Source: Orobanche coerulescens (taxonomy: Eukaryota > Streptophyta > Magnoliopsida > Lamiales > Orobanchaceae). Taken from it: a stretch of DNA of 64,000 bases. The position numbers and the translations under genes are program-made. Under the pieces are notes generated by a model. It ran no database searches. It was not told where the DNA came from and saw only the letters and a program-made list of their open reading frames with translations. The stretch spans positions 75,316,096-75,380,095 of the forward strand of contig CM065802.1 of assembly GCA_033398695.1 (NCBI GenBank). Reading direction: 5' to 3'. Of the stretch, positions 10,719-22,757 are shown piece by piece. How positions within the stretch are numbered: the stretch's first letter is position 1; each line of letters starts with the position of its first letter.

Positions 10719-12016
10719 ATCTCCCACTTAATACTAAAATCATGCTTTTAAGTATACTACTCTATTACATAGTCTCTCATTTCTCCCACTTATACTCAAA
10801 GTTGCTGCCATACACCTTAATCACATTCCTTCCGCATGCCTTTCAATAAAGGGTAGCCCTTTTGTGAGAGGATCAGCAAGATTATCTTCCAACGCAACCC
10901 TGGATACAACTACGTCTCCTTCCTTTACGAAGTGTTGTATGACGTGGTACTTGCGGTTGATATGTTTACTTGCCTTGTGGGTCGTGGTTCCCTCGAATTC
11001 GTGACTGCACCAGTATTATCACAATAAAGTGTAATACCCTTTGGCAAATCGAGAATCACATCTAATTCCTGCATGAAGTACTTGAGCCATACCGCCTCCT
11101 TGGATGCCTCAGGGGCTGACACGTACTCGGCTTCTATGATAGAGTCCGAGATGCATTTCTACTTCACACTCCTCCAATTAGTGGCTCCACCTCCCAGGCT
11201 AAACACATAACCTGAAGTAGACATGGACTTTTCTTTGTCTGGTGAAAAATCTGAGTCAGTATAACCCAATGGACACAGATCGTCTGATTGATATACTAGC
11301 ATATACTCCCTAGTCCTTCTTAGGTACTTGAGTATGTGCTTGGCAGCAATCCAATGTCCTGGTCTTGGGTTCGACTGATATCTAGCATCCATGCCTACGG
11401 CATGATAGATATCTGGTCTAGTGCAAAGCATAGCATACTTGAGGCTTCCCACAGCTGATGCATAAGGGATCAACTTCATGTCATCTATCTTATTTTGTGT
11501 CTTGGGACACATATCTTAGATAGTTGAATTCTATGTCTGTAAGGTAGAAAACCTTTCTTGGAATTCTCCATGCTAAACCTTTTTAGCACTGTATCGATAT
11601 AGAATGCGTGAAACAAGCACAACATCCTTTTCTTCTGATCACGAAAGATCCTAGTTCCAAAGATGTGTCCTGCTTCTCCCAAATCCTTCATATCGAACTG
11701 CTTAGATATCCATACCCATACGTCTGACAACTCCTTCACGTTGTTTCCATTCATAAGGATATCATTTACATATAGTACAAGAAACACCAACACGTTTCCA
11801 TCGCATTTCTTATACATATAACTCTCACTCGAACATTGGACGAATCTATATGACTGGACTACCTCGTCAAATCAAGTGTTCCAAGACCTAGATGCCTGCT
11901 TAAGTCCATAAATAGATCTCTTAAGTTTTCACAATAAGTGATCTTCTCCTTTAGCAATGAATCCCTCTCGTTGGCACATGTAGATTTCTATGTCTATAAT
12001 TCCATTCAAGAATGCA
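10719..12016 (-). pseudogene. Copia unit C1: RNase H and RT C-terminal part
   Basis: Read on the minus strand from right to left: RT palm around 11485-11817 (VLFLVLYVNDIL, MKDLGEAGHIFG), RT/RNase H connection at 11159-11512 (GYTDSDFSPDKEKS, STSGYVF), and RNase H at 10925-11122 (KEAVWLKYF, TLYCDNTGAV). The RT catalytic YVDD is YVND, so the second-position aspartate is lost. Several frames are used and the protein cannot be made intact. It continues at 20642 after the nested element G1. Confidence 0.88.
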
Positions 12017-12404
12017 GTCTTTGTAACACCCCCAGATCGAACCGGGAATATTACACGCCGCAGACCCTCTCCGTGAGGATCCACCAGGCTAGACATCAAA
12101 ACAACACATTACATTACATACCGACGAATCAAAATAACGAACCAATAGACCGATTTGGTCTTTTGTCACTGACTTACAAATAAAAATACATAAACTCATC
12201 CAGACTCATACCCACACAAGGGTAAAATACTTACAACAACGAACAATAAGACAGCGGAAAAGACAATACAATGGACTTCGACTAACTTAACCCAAAACTG
12301 GTCTTCGTGTGATTAGTATCATTCGTCTTTCATCATCCCTCGTACCGATCCTGTGACTTGCTCCCGAAAACCTGCATGTACCTGGACACAATACAGATAT
12401 CCAC

Positions 12405-12421
12405 CCCCCGATTACTCGGGG
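12405..12421 (-). other. GC hairpin in G1 3' LTR
   Basis: CCCCCGA-TTAC-TCGGGG, followed on the minus-strand upstream side by GCTAAC…. The 5' LTR copy at 18049-18066 has the full seven-base-pair stem, and G-IV has the identical hairpin at 56281-56298. Confidence 0.6.
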
Positions 12422-12956
12422 TTAGCAAAACTCCACTATTTCGCTAGTGCAAGTATAAAGTGCAAAAACGAGCCATACACAACACATTCCGAGAATACAA
12501 CGAAACACTTCCCGAGATATATTTAGTTAAAAATAGTTCAAGTCTTGAAAGTAGAAACGAAGCAAGTAAGCACTTTGAAAATATTTCCAAATCTCGAGAG
12601 TTTTGAAAACATTAGAAATTGAAAAGTTCTTAATTCCTCGAAAGTCATTTAGGGTCACAGCCCCAAAGTTCATTTTCTAAAATACAAATCCGTTAACAAA
12701 ACACGGGGTCTACGACCCATCCATTCCGGTCACAAAACACAGGGCCTACGACCCGACCATCCATTGCAATTCACTTACAAGGACACATTACACATAACAC
12801 ATTATTCTTATGCCATTCTAGCCAAGCACCAAGACTCGATATATAATGTCTCTCGACCCCGAGCACAAAGCATTGTGATACTCCGGACAATATAACAATT
12901 AACGAAAACATCAACATCATCCTCAAGATGAAAACTACACCTGGTAACCCGCGACC

Positions 12957-13168
12957 GTACCCCTTAGTATCGGCCCCCAGACGCCCCGTCGAACGCTCCG
13001 AGTGGGAAACCACTTCCGCGGCCGTACCCCTTAGTATCGACCCCCAGACATCCCGTCGGACACTTCGGGTGGAAGTTCAACCACACACGCACCTAAGTAC
13101 ACTTCCGTGGCCGTACCCCTTAGTATCGACCCCCAGACGTCCCGTCGAACGCTCCGGGTGGAAGGAAC
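12957..13168 (-). repeat. Three tandem repeats in G1 3' LTR
   Basis: Copies begin near 12957, 13024 and 13113 with GTACCCCTTAGTATCGR then CCCCCAGACGYCCCGTCG. The same triplet occurs in the 5' LTR at about 18601-18812. They lie about 1.06 kb downstream of the TATA box in the sense of transcription. Confidence 0.85.
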
Positions 13169-14225
13169 AACACACACACACGTTCCAAATCACAGTTGCA
13201 AACCACAAGCCTCGAAGGTCAATCACAGTATATATAGTCGAGGTACCTTACTAGAATGGCCAGTTCATCCAACATATACTCACGACCAAGTAACGATACG
13301 ATTCATGCTAGAATTTCGATGATGCAACTAGTACCAATAACATAGCAACGAGGGAAAATACCTATCCAACCACGCCGAACGACACAATGACACAGGATCA
13401 TCAATAGGCATATGTTCCATACATATCTCAAGGAAAGGTTAAGCTATGAATCTACAACGTCATAATCACACAAAACGATACCCCACTCATACTTAGACAA
13501 GCATATTTAACAACGAAATCATATGAGTCATCTTTTAAAGAAGTATTGAAAAGCATATCAATTCCTTTAAAAGTTAATTATAGATATTCATAAATCACGT
13601 ATCGTAAATTACCAACTAATATATCCACAAAACACGTAATGTATGGGCAAGATACTTGCCTCGAATAACCACAACGCGGAGAATCGGCCGAAGTAGGTTG
13701 GCACGAACCGACTACGAACTCGCCGACTCCACCGAACGACAATCCACAACAATGAACGAAAACAATAACGAAAATGAATTCCAAAGTACGACCCAAAGCC
13801 GCTGAATCAAAGAACAAAGGACGAAAGTTCAAGGATTTCCCCCAAAAAGTCGATTCGAAGGAAGTCAAGAAATATACTTCGATTCGACGAAGAACAATGG
13901 ATTAATTGATGTTAAACACAAGAATACTAACAAGATTAATCATACCCATCATGAATTAATCAACAATACGGAACGAATCGGACAAAAATGCAAAAACCCC
14001 CAAATTCAAGAATTTAGGGTTCTAAGAAGAGATTACCTCTTGAAGATGCAAACACTTTGATCCAAAGAACACGTGTTAGATCCACAATCCGAGCTTTACG
14101 ATCGAAAGGAGATGAAGAAAATCAAACACCCAAGTGAAAGATGATGGGAAGTCTCCCCATCAAGCCCTCTCTCTCGTATGGTTGAAGAAAAGGAAGAAAA
14201 TGAGTGAATCTCGCTGAAAAAACAC

Positions 14226-14411
14226 AATTATAGCGCTGACTGCACAGTGTGCCGCGGCCCAGCCGAAGTGTGCCGCGTCACAGGGCCGAATCTGCCCCCA
14301 GTGATCGGCAGCGTGCCGCGGCCCGGACGGGTGTGCCGCGGCAGTGACTCGGCAGTGTGCCGCGGCAGTGACTCGGCAGTGTGCCGCGGCCCTGCCGGCA
14401 TGTGCCGCGGC
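14226..14411 (-). promoter_or_regulatory. Palindrome cluster and TATA box, G1 3' LTR
   Basis: Seven copies of GTGCCGCGGC, in full form the 12-bp palindrome GTGCCGCGGCAC, lie between 14249 and 14411. CTATAATT on the minus strand (14226-14233) follows 15 bp further on in the direction of transcription. Confidence 0.75.
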
Positions 14412-16656
14412 TCATGATACAGGCTGCTCGGCCAAAACTGGAAAATGAGTGTCTGAGCTATTTCGACCATAACTCTCTCGTCCGGACTCCGATTGACTTA
14501 CCGTTTGAACCATTGGAAAGCTAGCTTGATGCTCTATCAATTGTAAAGTTTCAGAATTTTTTTGACCTTATAAGCGCCGGTGGTGATCTTTCAAAGTCGA
14601 CCAAATGTACAAAAACGATACTCCTGGACAAAACAATAATTATTCAACATGCAGCGAAACACTAACGGACAACAACAACGATCCAAATCGAAAACGAACA
14701 CATAACAAAGCAAGACATACTATTAGCTCGACTTACGCAACGATAAGTCGTACCCGACGAACACCACAACACGGTACATCGTTCCGTACCCAACATAGGG
14801 GAAAATCTCAAGAAATCGCCAACAGAACAAAATGAACTGCGCAATCGACAAAAATTCAAAAATAACCGGAGCCGAGAATCTCGGGTATTACATTCTACCT
14901 TACTAAAAATAAGTTTCGTCCCGAAACTTAAAACAAGAGCAAGGCGATTCTAGATAACACACGTTATCTGATATTTACAGTGCACAAGAGCTCCATGCAG
15001 TACAGAGCTACTGCGGTCCGATTCAATACACAAGAATGTTTACGAAAAGCAACGAACATGAACCACTACGGTTGATAAATCCGAGCAGTACAACAACCCA
15101 AACACAAGTCCAACGTTGAACAAGAATTTAATTCCAATAACCTCAGATGTTTGAAAGATCAAATACGGAAACAATTTCCCAACACTTATGGAAATTTCGA
15201 AGTGGCCCAGATGTTCAATAATCACGATTACGAGAGCAAACAATAATGATTGGACAACGACGAACGAATAGCAATGATCGAACAACAACGATCAACTCTG
15301 AAGTTCACGCCTTAATCAAGACATTAATAAACTTGTAGGAACCACAAGGTGTTAATTTCGCACACGGTTCACAGGAAATCGATCCGAACTTGGAAAGATC
15401 ACAATGATATATAGATCAATTTGGGACAATATCAGAACTCGCTCGAATGACAAAGGTGAGAAACAACACAAGGTCAGAAGCACCAACTAACACAATCGAG
15501 TCGATACGATCGAACGAAATGGAAGTGAAAAAAAGAAGAAAAATATGGGTATTACATCATATCACTTTTAAAAGAGGTTTCGTCCCCGAAACCTAAACAA
15601 TGAGAACGAAGTGTTGGAATAGCAACCTTCCCGGCCATATCCTCTTGGTCCCGCATCTGATCTCCATGACCAACTGTACCGCCATCATGACCGCGTCCTC
15701 TGTCCCTCGGCATACGAAGCGAATTCTCACTCGATACGATGGCACAACTTCGCAAAAATAAATACTAAAGTACCAACTCAGCATGAGATATCACATAAGG
15801 TAACTAATAACAACTTGATAAGATAATCCACGAAGTATCCTTTTAAATGATATCATTTGAAAATCCTTAGATTTGTGTCCTCTACAAAGTAAAACTTTAA
15901 AAGTATTTTTGATACCACGGGTTGCTTCATCAAAACTTTTAAACAATAGACTTTAACCGTCTCATTTTAAAATCATTGGCTAAATAATATTTTCTGTGCA
16001 ACCGGCATTGTCAAAATCACCACGCTACTACACACCAGCATTACGTTAATAACAACAAGGTAGCTACGCAAGGTCATCAAACCATTCGTACATACTTTAA
16101 TCAATATAGGAAACTTTCTCAAATCCGAGTTTGAAGTTTACATCGAGTGAGATTTTTCATCTTTCACTATATATTTTTGAAAATAAATTCGAATTATGGT
16201 GTGAAAGATTTTTGATGTACTCCAATTATTTGAAAATACAACAACATGTTAAAATCATATTCGAAAATCCTCCCAACACTACATGAAAATCAACGACGGT
16301 AACATTATACAAAATGCCTACATGTACTTTAAAACAACTCTTTCATATACCATCGAGGTTTTATTTGAGAATCCAAGGCCGGCTTGCCAATTCCAAATAA
16401 TTTTCAAAGTATACACGGAGCCGCCGATTAATCGAACCGTCAAAACTTTGTGAAGTTTCCAGGAAAGTGTTTTTGAACACACACACAACAGACATAATTT
16501 ATCAATTCATCAAACACAATCAAATATCACCTAGCAATACGAAAAGTCTTAACACACATTCACGCACAACAGTTGTTATCACTAGACACCACGTAGAGAA
16601 TACAACTACAGGTGATTGGCAGCAAAAGTTAGACCTAACGGCTATAATGCGGTTCC

Positions 16657-16795
16657 ATAGCCTCTGCCCAGGTTGATTAGCGTGCGTTACAACAAAGATT
16701 AACGTGCGCTAAACACGCCACGTTAGCGCGCGTTAGGCTCGTACTAAGCCTGTGCTAACCGCTCTAATCACCAACATGATTGCAAACATATATGA
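16657..16795. promoter_or_regulatory. Orphan palindrome block inside G1
   Basis: Contains TTAGCGTGCGTTA, TTAACGTGCGCTAA and GTTAGCGCGCGTTA between 16677 and 16738, next to CATAGCCTCTG (compare CAGTAGCCTCTGG in LTRs A and B). A TATA-like ACATATATGAGG lies at about 16785-16796 on the plus side and GCATTATAGCC on the minus side, so orientation is uncertain. It is probably the U3 of an older LTR. Confidence 0.5.
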
Positions 16796-17649
16796 GGTAA
16801 TACTAGACTCGAAGGTTACGAATAAGCAACAACATACGAGTCTAAATGTCATCGATTCACATAATTATAACATCTCACAAGCAACCATCAAAATAAAATC
16901 ATCCTACAAAAACGAAAATTTTACTTCTCAATAAAGAGGACTATCTCAACACATACATACCGATGGACTCAACATTCACGTTACTATTTTAATCATAAAA
17001 CTGGCACCACTGCTCAACAACGAGAGCATCATCAATACACATCTTCTGACTAACATTCATGAAACCGAAAAGTTACAAACGAGAGTCACGTCTTGAGTAT
17101 ATTTTGTAGACCTTATTTGAGTTAAAAACTCGAGTTTTGAAAACTTTTAGTATGAGATGAGAATGAAATATCGGTAGTTTGAAGTCTAAAAATTTTCGAC
17201 CTTGAGGCCATCATACAAAAATCAAAATTTTTCCTCCCTTGGAGAACATTTTAAAAATTTACGTGGCTCCCCGGAAGCCTTCGAAACTAAAAATTCCAAG
17301 GTTGTTGCTCTTGCAAGAAAAACAGTTCATACAAGGATACATTTGGCAATATCATTCTTCATTCTAGCACAAAACGGGAATTAACAAATATATGTCACTT
17401 ACTCACGATGCACCTTCAAAATACTACTACATAACACAGAATCATACAGGCTCGTATAGCTCGTGGTACAACATGTAGTAGGGAGACTTACATCCACAGA
17501 TCGCACAAATATGATGGCTGCACCTTGATACTAATCACGGCCGACATCCCAGACGACGCGTCGCGACACAACTCAGTCAGACACAATCCAACAAGACAAG
17601 ACTCAACAATACACGACTGGACCCGACAGCCTAGGTTTCCGCAACCTAA

Positions 17650-17661
17650 GCTCTGATACCA
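17650..17661 (-). other. Primer-binding site of G1
   Basis: On the minus strand TGGTATCAGAGC, the complement of the 3' end of initiator Met tRNA, starting 4 bases inside the 5' LTR. Confidence 0.9.
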
Positions 17662-17665
17662 TAAA

Positions 17666-20636
17666 TGTAACACCCCCAGATCGAACCGGGAATATTACAC
17701 GCCGCAGACCCTCTCCGTGAGGATCCACCAGGCTAGACATCAAAACAACACATTACATTACATACTGACGAATAAAAATAACGAACCAATAGACCGATTT
17801 GGTCTTTCGTCACTGACTTACAAATAAAAATACATAAACTCATCCAGACTCATACCCACGCAAGGGTAAAATACTTACAACAACGAATAATAAGACAGCG
17901 GAAAAGACAATACAATGGACTTCGACTAACTTAACCCAAAACTGGTCTTCGTGTGATTAGTATCATTCATCTTTCATCATCCCTCGTACCGATCCTGTGA
18001 CTTGCTCCCGAAAACCAGCATGTACCTGGACACAATACAGATATCCACCCCCCGATTACTCGGGGGTTAGCAAAACTCCACTGTTTCGCTAGTGCAAGTA
18101 TAAAGTGCAAAAATGAGCCATACACAACACATTCCGAGAATACAACGAAAGACTTCCCGAGATATATTTAGTTAAAAATAGTTCAAGTCTTGAAAGTAGA
18201 AACGAAGCAAGTAAGCACTTTGAAAACATTTCCAAATCTCGAGAGTTTTGAAAACATTAGAAATTAAAAAGTTCTTAATTCCTCGAAAGTCATTTAGGGT
18301 CACAGCCCCAAAGTTCATTTTCCAAAATACAAATCCGTTAACAAAGCACGGGGTCCACGACCCATCCATTCCGGTCACAAAACACAGGGCCTACGACCCG
18401 ACCATCTACTACAATTCACTTACAAGGACACATTACACATAACACATTATTCTTATGCCATTCTAGCCAAGCACCAAGACTCGATATATAATGTCTCTCG
18501 ACCCCGAGCACAAAGCATTGTGATACTCCGGACAATATCCCAATTAACGAAAACATCAACATCATCCTCAAGATGAAAACTACACCTAGTAACCCACGAC
18601 CGTACCCCTTAGTATCGGCCCCCAGACGCCCCGTCGAACGCTCCGGGTGGGAAACCACTTCCGCGGCCGTACCCCTTAGTATCGACCCCCAGACATCCCG
18701 TCGGACACTCCGGGTGGAAGTTCAACCACACACGCACCCAAGTACACTTCCGTGGTCGTACCACTTAGTATCGAACCCCAGACGTCCCGTCGAACGCTCC
18801 AGGTGGAAGGAACAACACACACACACGTTCCAAAATCACAGTTGCAAACCACAAGCCTCGAAGGTCAATCACAATATATATAGTCGAGGTACCTTACTAG
18901 AATGGCCAGTTCATCCAACATATACTCACGACCAAGTAACGATACGATTCATGCTAGAATTTCGATGATGCAGCTAGCACCAATAACATAGCAACGAGGG
19001 AAAATACCTATCCAATCACGCCGAACGACACAATGACACAGGATCATCAATAGGCATATGTTCCATACATATCTCAAGGAAATGTTAAGCTATAAATCTA
19101 CAACGTCATAATCACATAAAACGATACCCCACTCATACTTAGACAAGCATATTTGACAACGAAATCATACGAGTCATCTTTTAAGGAAGTATTGAAAAGC
19201 ATATCAATTCCTTTAAAAGTTAATTATAGACATTCATAAATCACGTATCGTAAATTACCAACTAATATATCCACAAAACACGTAATGTATGGGCAAGATA
19301 CTTGCCTCGAATAACCACAACGCAGAGAATCGGCCGAAGTAGGTTGGCACGAACCGACTATGAACTTTCCGACTCCACCGAACGACAATCCGCAACAATG
19401 AACGAAAACAATAACAACGAAAATGAATTCCAAAGTACGACCCAAAGCCGCTGAATTCAAAGAACAAATGACGAAAGTTCAAGGATTTCCCCCAAAAAGT
19501 CGATTCGAAGGAAGTCAAGAAATATACTTCGATTCGACGAAGAACAATGGATTAAATGATGTTAAACACAAGAATACTAACAAGATTAATCATACCCATC
19601 ATGAATTAATAAACAATACGGAACGAATCAGACAAAAATGCAAAAACCCCCAAATTCAAGAATTTAGGGTTCTAAGAAGAGATTACCTCTTGAAGATCCA
19701 AACACTTTGATCCGAAAAACACGTGTTAGATCCACAATCCGAGCTTCACGATCGAAAGGAGATGAAGAAAATCAAACACCCAAGTGAAAGATGATGGGAA
19801 GTCTCCCCCCTCAAGCCCTCTCTCTCGTATGGTTGAAGAAAAGGAAGAAAATGAGTGAATCTCGCTGAAAAAACACAATTATAGAGCTGACTGCACAGTG
19901 TGCTGCAGCCCAGCCGAAGTGTGCCGCGGCACAGGGCCGAATCTGCCCCCAGTGATCGGCAGCGTGCCGCGGCCCGGACGAGTGTGCCGCGACAGTGACT
20001 CGGCAGTGTGTCGCGGCCCTGCCGGCATGTGCCGCGGCTCACGGTATAGAGGGGTTGGCCGATAATTGAAACATGAGTGTGCCGCGGCCCGGACGGGTGT
20101 GCCGCGGCAGTGACTCGGCAGTGTGCCGCGGCCCTGCCGGCATGTGCCGCGGCTCATGATACAGGCTGCTCGGCCAAAACTGGAAAATGAGTGTCTGAGC
20201 TATTTCGACCATAACTCTCTCGTCCGGACTCCGATTGACTCACCGTTTGAACCATTGGAAAGCTAGCTTGATGCTATATCACATTGTGAAGTTTAAGAAT
20301 TTTTTTTGACTTTATAAGCGCCGTTGGTGATCTTTCAAAGCCGACCAAATGCACAAAAACGATACTCCTCGACAAAACAATAATTATTCAACATGCAGCA
20401 AAACACTAACGGACAACACCAACGATCCAAATCGAAAACGAACACATAACAAAGCAAGACATACTATTAGATCGACTTACGCAACGATAAGTCGTACCCG
20501 ACGAACACCACAACACGGTACATCGTGCCGTACCCAACACAGGGGAAAATCTCAAGAAATCGCCAACAGAACAAAATGAACGGCGCAATCGACAAAAATT
20601 CAAAAATAACCGGAGCCGAGAATCTCGGGTATTACA
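17666..20636 (-). mobile_element. G1 5' LTR
   Basis: 2971 bp, nearly identical to the 3' LTR by eye, with the same tandem repeats (about 18601-18812) and hairpin (18049-18066). It is longer because the palindrome block is expanded (19900-20153). Confidence 0.9.
19877..20153 (-). promoter_or_regulatory. Expanded palindrome cluster and TATA box, G1 5' LTR
   Basis: Ten GTGCCGCGGC-type sites, two or three of them mutated (GTGCTGCAGC at 19900, GTGTCGCGGC, GTGCCGCGAC). A duplicated segment is separated by a ~30-bp spacer. TATA (CTATAATT on minus) is at 19877-19884. Seven sites are present in the other LTR. Confidence 0.75.
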
Positions 20637-20641
20637 GTCTT

Positions 20642-21471
20642 GACATTCATTTTCCAAATCTCCAGATCCAAGTGTGCAGCTATAGATAAAATCTGGATTG
20701 ACTTAAGCATGGCAACCGGCAAAAAGGTTTCATCATAATCGATACCCTCTTTCTGAGTGTAACCTTTTGCAACAAGCCTCGCTTTGAAGGTTTCAACCTT
20801 CCCGTCACCCCCTTTATTTCGCTTGTAGACCCACTTACTCATAATGGCTTGTATCCCATCATGTAGTTCTACTAGCTTCCACACTTGATTGGAATCCATA
20901 GATCCCATTTCTCATTCCATTGCTACTTGCCAGGAGTCAGCATCTTTAGCTTGGATTGCCTCCTTGTAAGTCTATGTATCTGAATCATCTTCTCCTGGGA
21001 TTGAGTCCGAAGACTATCCCATGCCTATGAATCATTCCGGTTGACAAATGATGAGGCAAATCCTGAGTGGGTGTAAAAGTCTCAAAATCGATATGTGGTG
21101 CAGTGTTAGTTGGCGCTTGTAGGATTGGTATAGACGGGGTCTCGCCCCTAAAATCTTCCAGAAGTATTTCGCTCATGGGCTTGTGACTAATCATATAATC
21201 CTCTTCCAGGAATTGGGCATTGGTGCTAACAACGACCTCTGATCCTAGGGACTATAGAACAAGCCACCCTTCGTTCCCTTAGGATATCGTACAAACACTC
21301 GTACCTGTGTATGAGATGCCAACTAATTAGCTTACTTATTCAGCACATGTGCTGGCGTACCCCAAATACAAGATATCTTAAACTGGGCTTTCGCCCACTC
21401 TGTAGTTCTTTGGGTGTTTTTGGAACTGATTTCGAAGGCACGATGTTTAGAATGTACGCCTATGTTTCTAT
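20642..21471 (-). pseudogene. Copia unit C1: RT N-terminal part and integrase-RT linker
   Basis: Continues C1 after G1. The RT N-terminus lies around 20641-20908 ([51 protein letters not shown]), then the linker, then the integrase C-terminal region up to 21471. The unit stops at …GTTTCTAT and the next LTR begins at once. Integrase core, protease and gag are absent. Confidence 0.85.
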
Positions 21472-22757
21472 TGTTGGAAATAAAACGCAGCGGAAGCGAA
21501 GTTTCGGAAAGTTTGATAAACGAATTTTACGCATCCACGAGCATAAGATATATTTAGGCATGCTAATTAATTAATTACTAAGACTAATAAGCAATTTAAA
21601 TATTATTTATTATTTATTAAATAAATATGTTGGTAATTGAAATATCCTAATCTAGATCTAAAAGATCTTAGGATATTACCTTTGGAGAGTAGTGGTTGCT
21701 TTCGTGTTGATCACCTTGTATTTCTACCTTTAGACCTTCTAGAGTATAATCTGCCTAAACGCGGACGTTGTGTGGGCAACGAGCTACCGGATGTTTGTTG
21801 GACAACAATGAGGTCGGCCGAAATCACCTTGTTTGTGGTCACTCCATTTTTCCTTGCTTTCTAGTATTTTATGAACATTCTTAGCAAATTGATGTGTTAT
21901 CTAAATTGTAGAATCAAAGACACAAGTCTAGATCTACAATTAAACACAAGAATAAAAAATTGATCTCACAGCCTTGGTGAATGATGTATGGCCGAACCCC
22001 CTATTGATGTATGGACTCTCAATATATTTCATCTTACTATATTAGGACTCTTCCTAATATAATGAATCTATTAATATCAACTTAGTCCACTAAAAGGTTG
22101 ATTTTTCACTTCCTACCATAATCCCAAATTACAAAATTGGGCTCCTTATTAAATATATTATTTCCCGTATTTAAGATATTGAATGTCCATTAAATAATTA
22201 TAAGCTACTGACAACTTTAATTAATTAATATCTTCTCCAAGAGTAGTACCACTCGAACCTTATTATTATATCGGAATTAAATCCGCCTGCAGGGTTTAAT
22301 ATAACAATCATTATCGATCTCCTCAATGGGACATCATCAACCCGCACGAGTCGGGATACGATTTCTAGTAATAATAATAACTGTCATATAAATAATATTA
22401 TTGCCCAAGATACGAGGCTTATTGAGTCAATCATTTTGACTCTCACCCATGGTAAATCAAAGCAATAAGTATTATAAATATACAATTAAATATTATAAAC
22501 TTAGAATTAAGAAATAATAATTATTCGAGATTTACGCTCTACTTACGGTCAGTACAGAAGATAATGTGATCTTTTGTGTGACACCAACACACCACATTAT
22601 CTACGATATAAAATAATTAGACATTTTATTTGCATAACCATAACATGAATAAATATACAAAACTTGTGATTAAATGTAATTAATATTCTCATAGGTAGTT
22701 AGAGGAAAATAAGGTAATACAAGCATAAAGTATGCTTTGCGGTATACAACCCTAGCA
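21472..22757 (-). mobile_element. Copia LTR of unit C2
   Basis: Starts TGCTAGGG at 22757 after AAGTGGGAGAT and ends CCAACA at 21472; 1286 bp. It is about 200 bp shorter than its sisters through internal deletions. One of them (around 22000-22020) removes the TATA segment present in C1, C3, C4 and C5. Confidence 0.88.

Larger units (their letters stand above)
12022..14896 (-). mobile_element. G1 3' LTR
   Basis: 2875 bp, TGTAATACCC…GGGTGTTACA on the minus strand. It contains a promoter block (14226-14411), three tandem repeats (12957-13168) and a GC hairpin (12405-12421). Confidence 0.9.
14897..17665 (-). mobile_element. G1 internal region, non-coding
   Basis: Next to the 3' LTR there is a weak purine tract and the inverted repeat AAGTTTCGGGACGAAACTT (near 14913-14931). 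No frame exceeds about 70 codons and I recognise no protein. Two oddities suggest that the interior is itself assembled from LTR pieces. One is a second LTR-start/purine-tract border at about 15547-15592 (GGGTATTACA then AAAAGAGGTTTCG). The other is a palindrome block at 16657-16795. Single copies of the motif GATCGAACAACAAC near 15274-15290 match the 14-bp array at 59546. Confidence 0.7.
12022..20636 (-). mobile_element. G1: non-autonomous gypsy-type LTR element with 2.9-kb LTRs
   Basis: An 8615-bp element flanked by the duplication GTCTT (12017-12021, 20637-20641) inside copia unit C1. It runs on the minus strand: 5' LTR 17666-20636, primer site 17650-17661 complementary to initiator Met tRNA, internal region 14897-17665, and 3' LTR 12022-14896. 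The LTRs differ mainly by an expansion in the promoter palindrome block. The 2.8-kb interior has no recognisable gag or pol, so it is a large non-autonomous derivative that depends on enzymes from relatives such as G-III. Confidence 0.9.
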
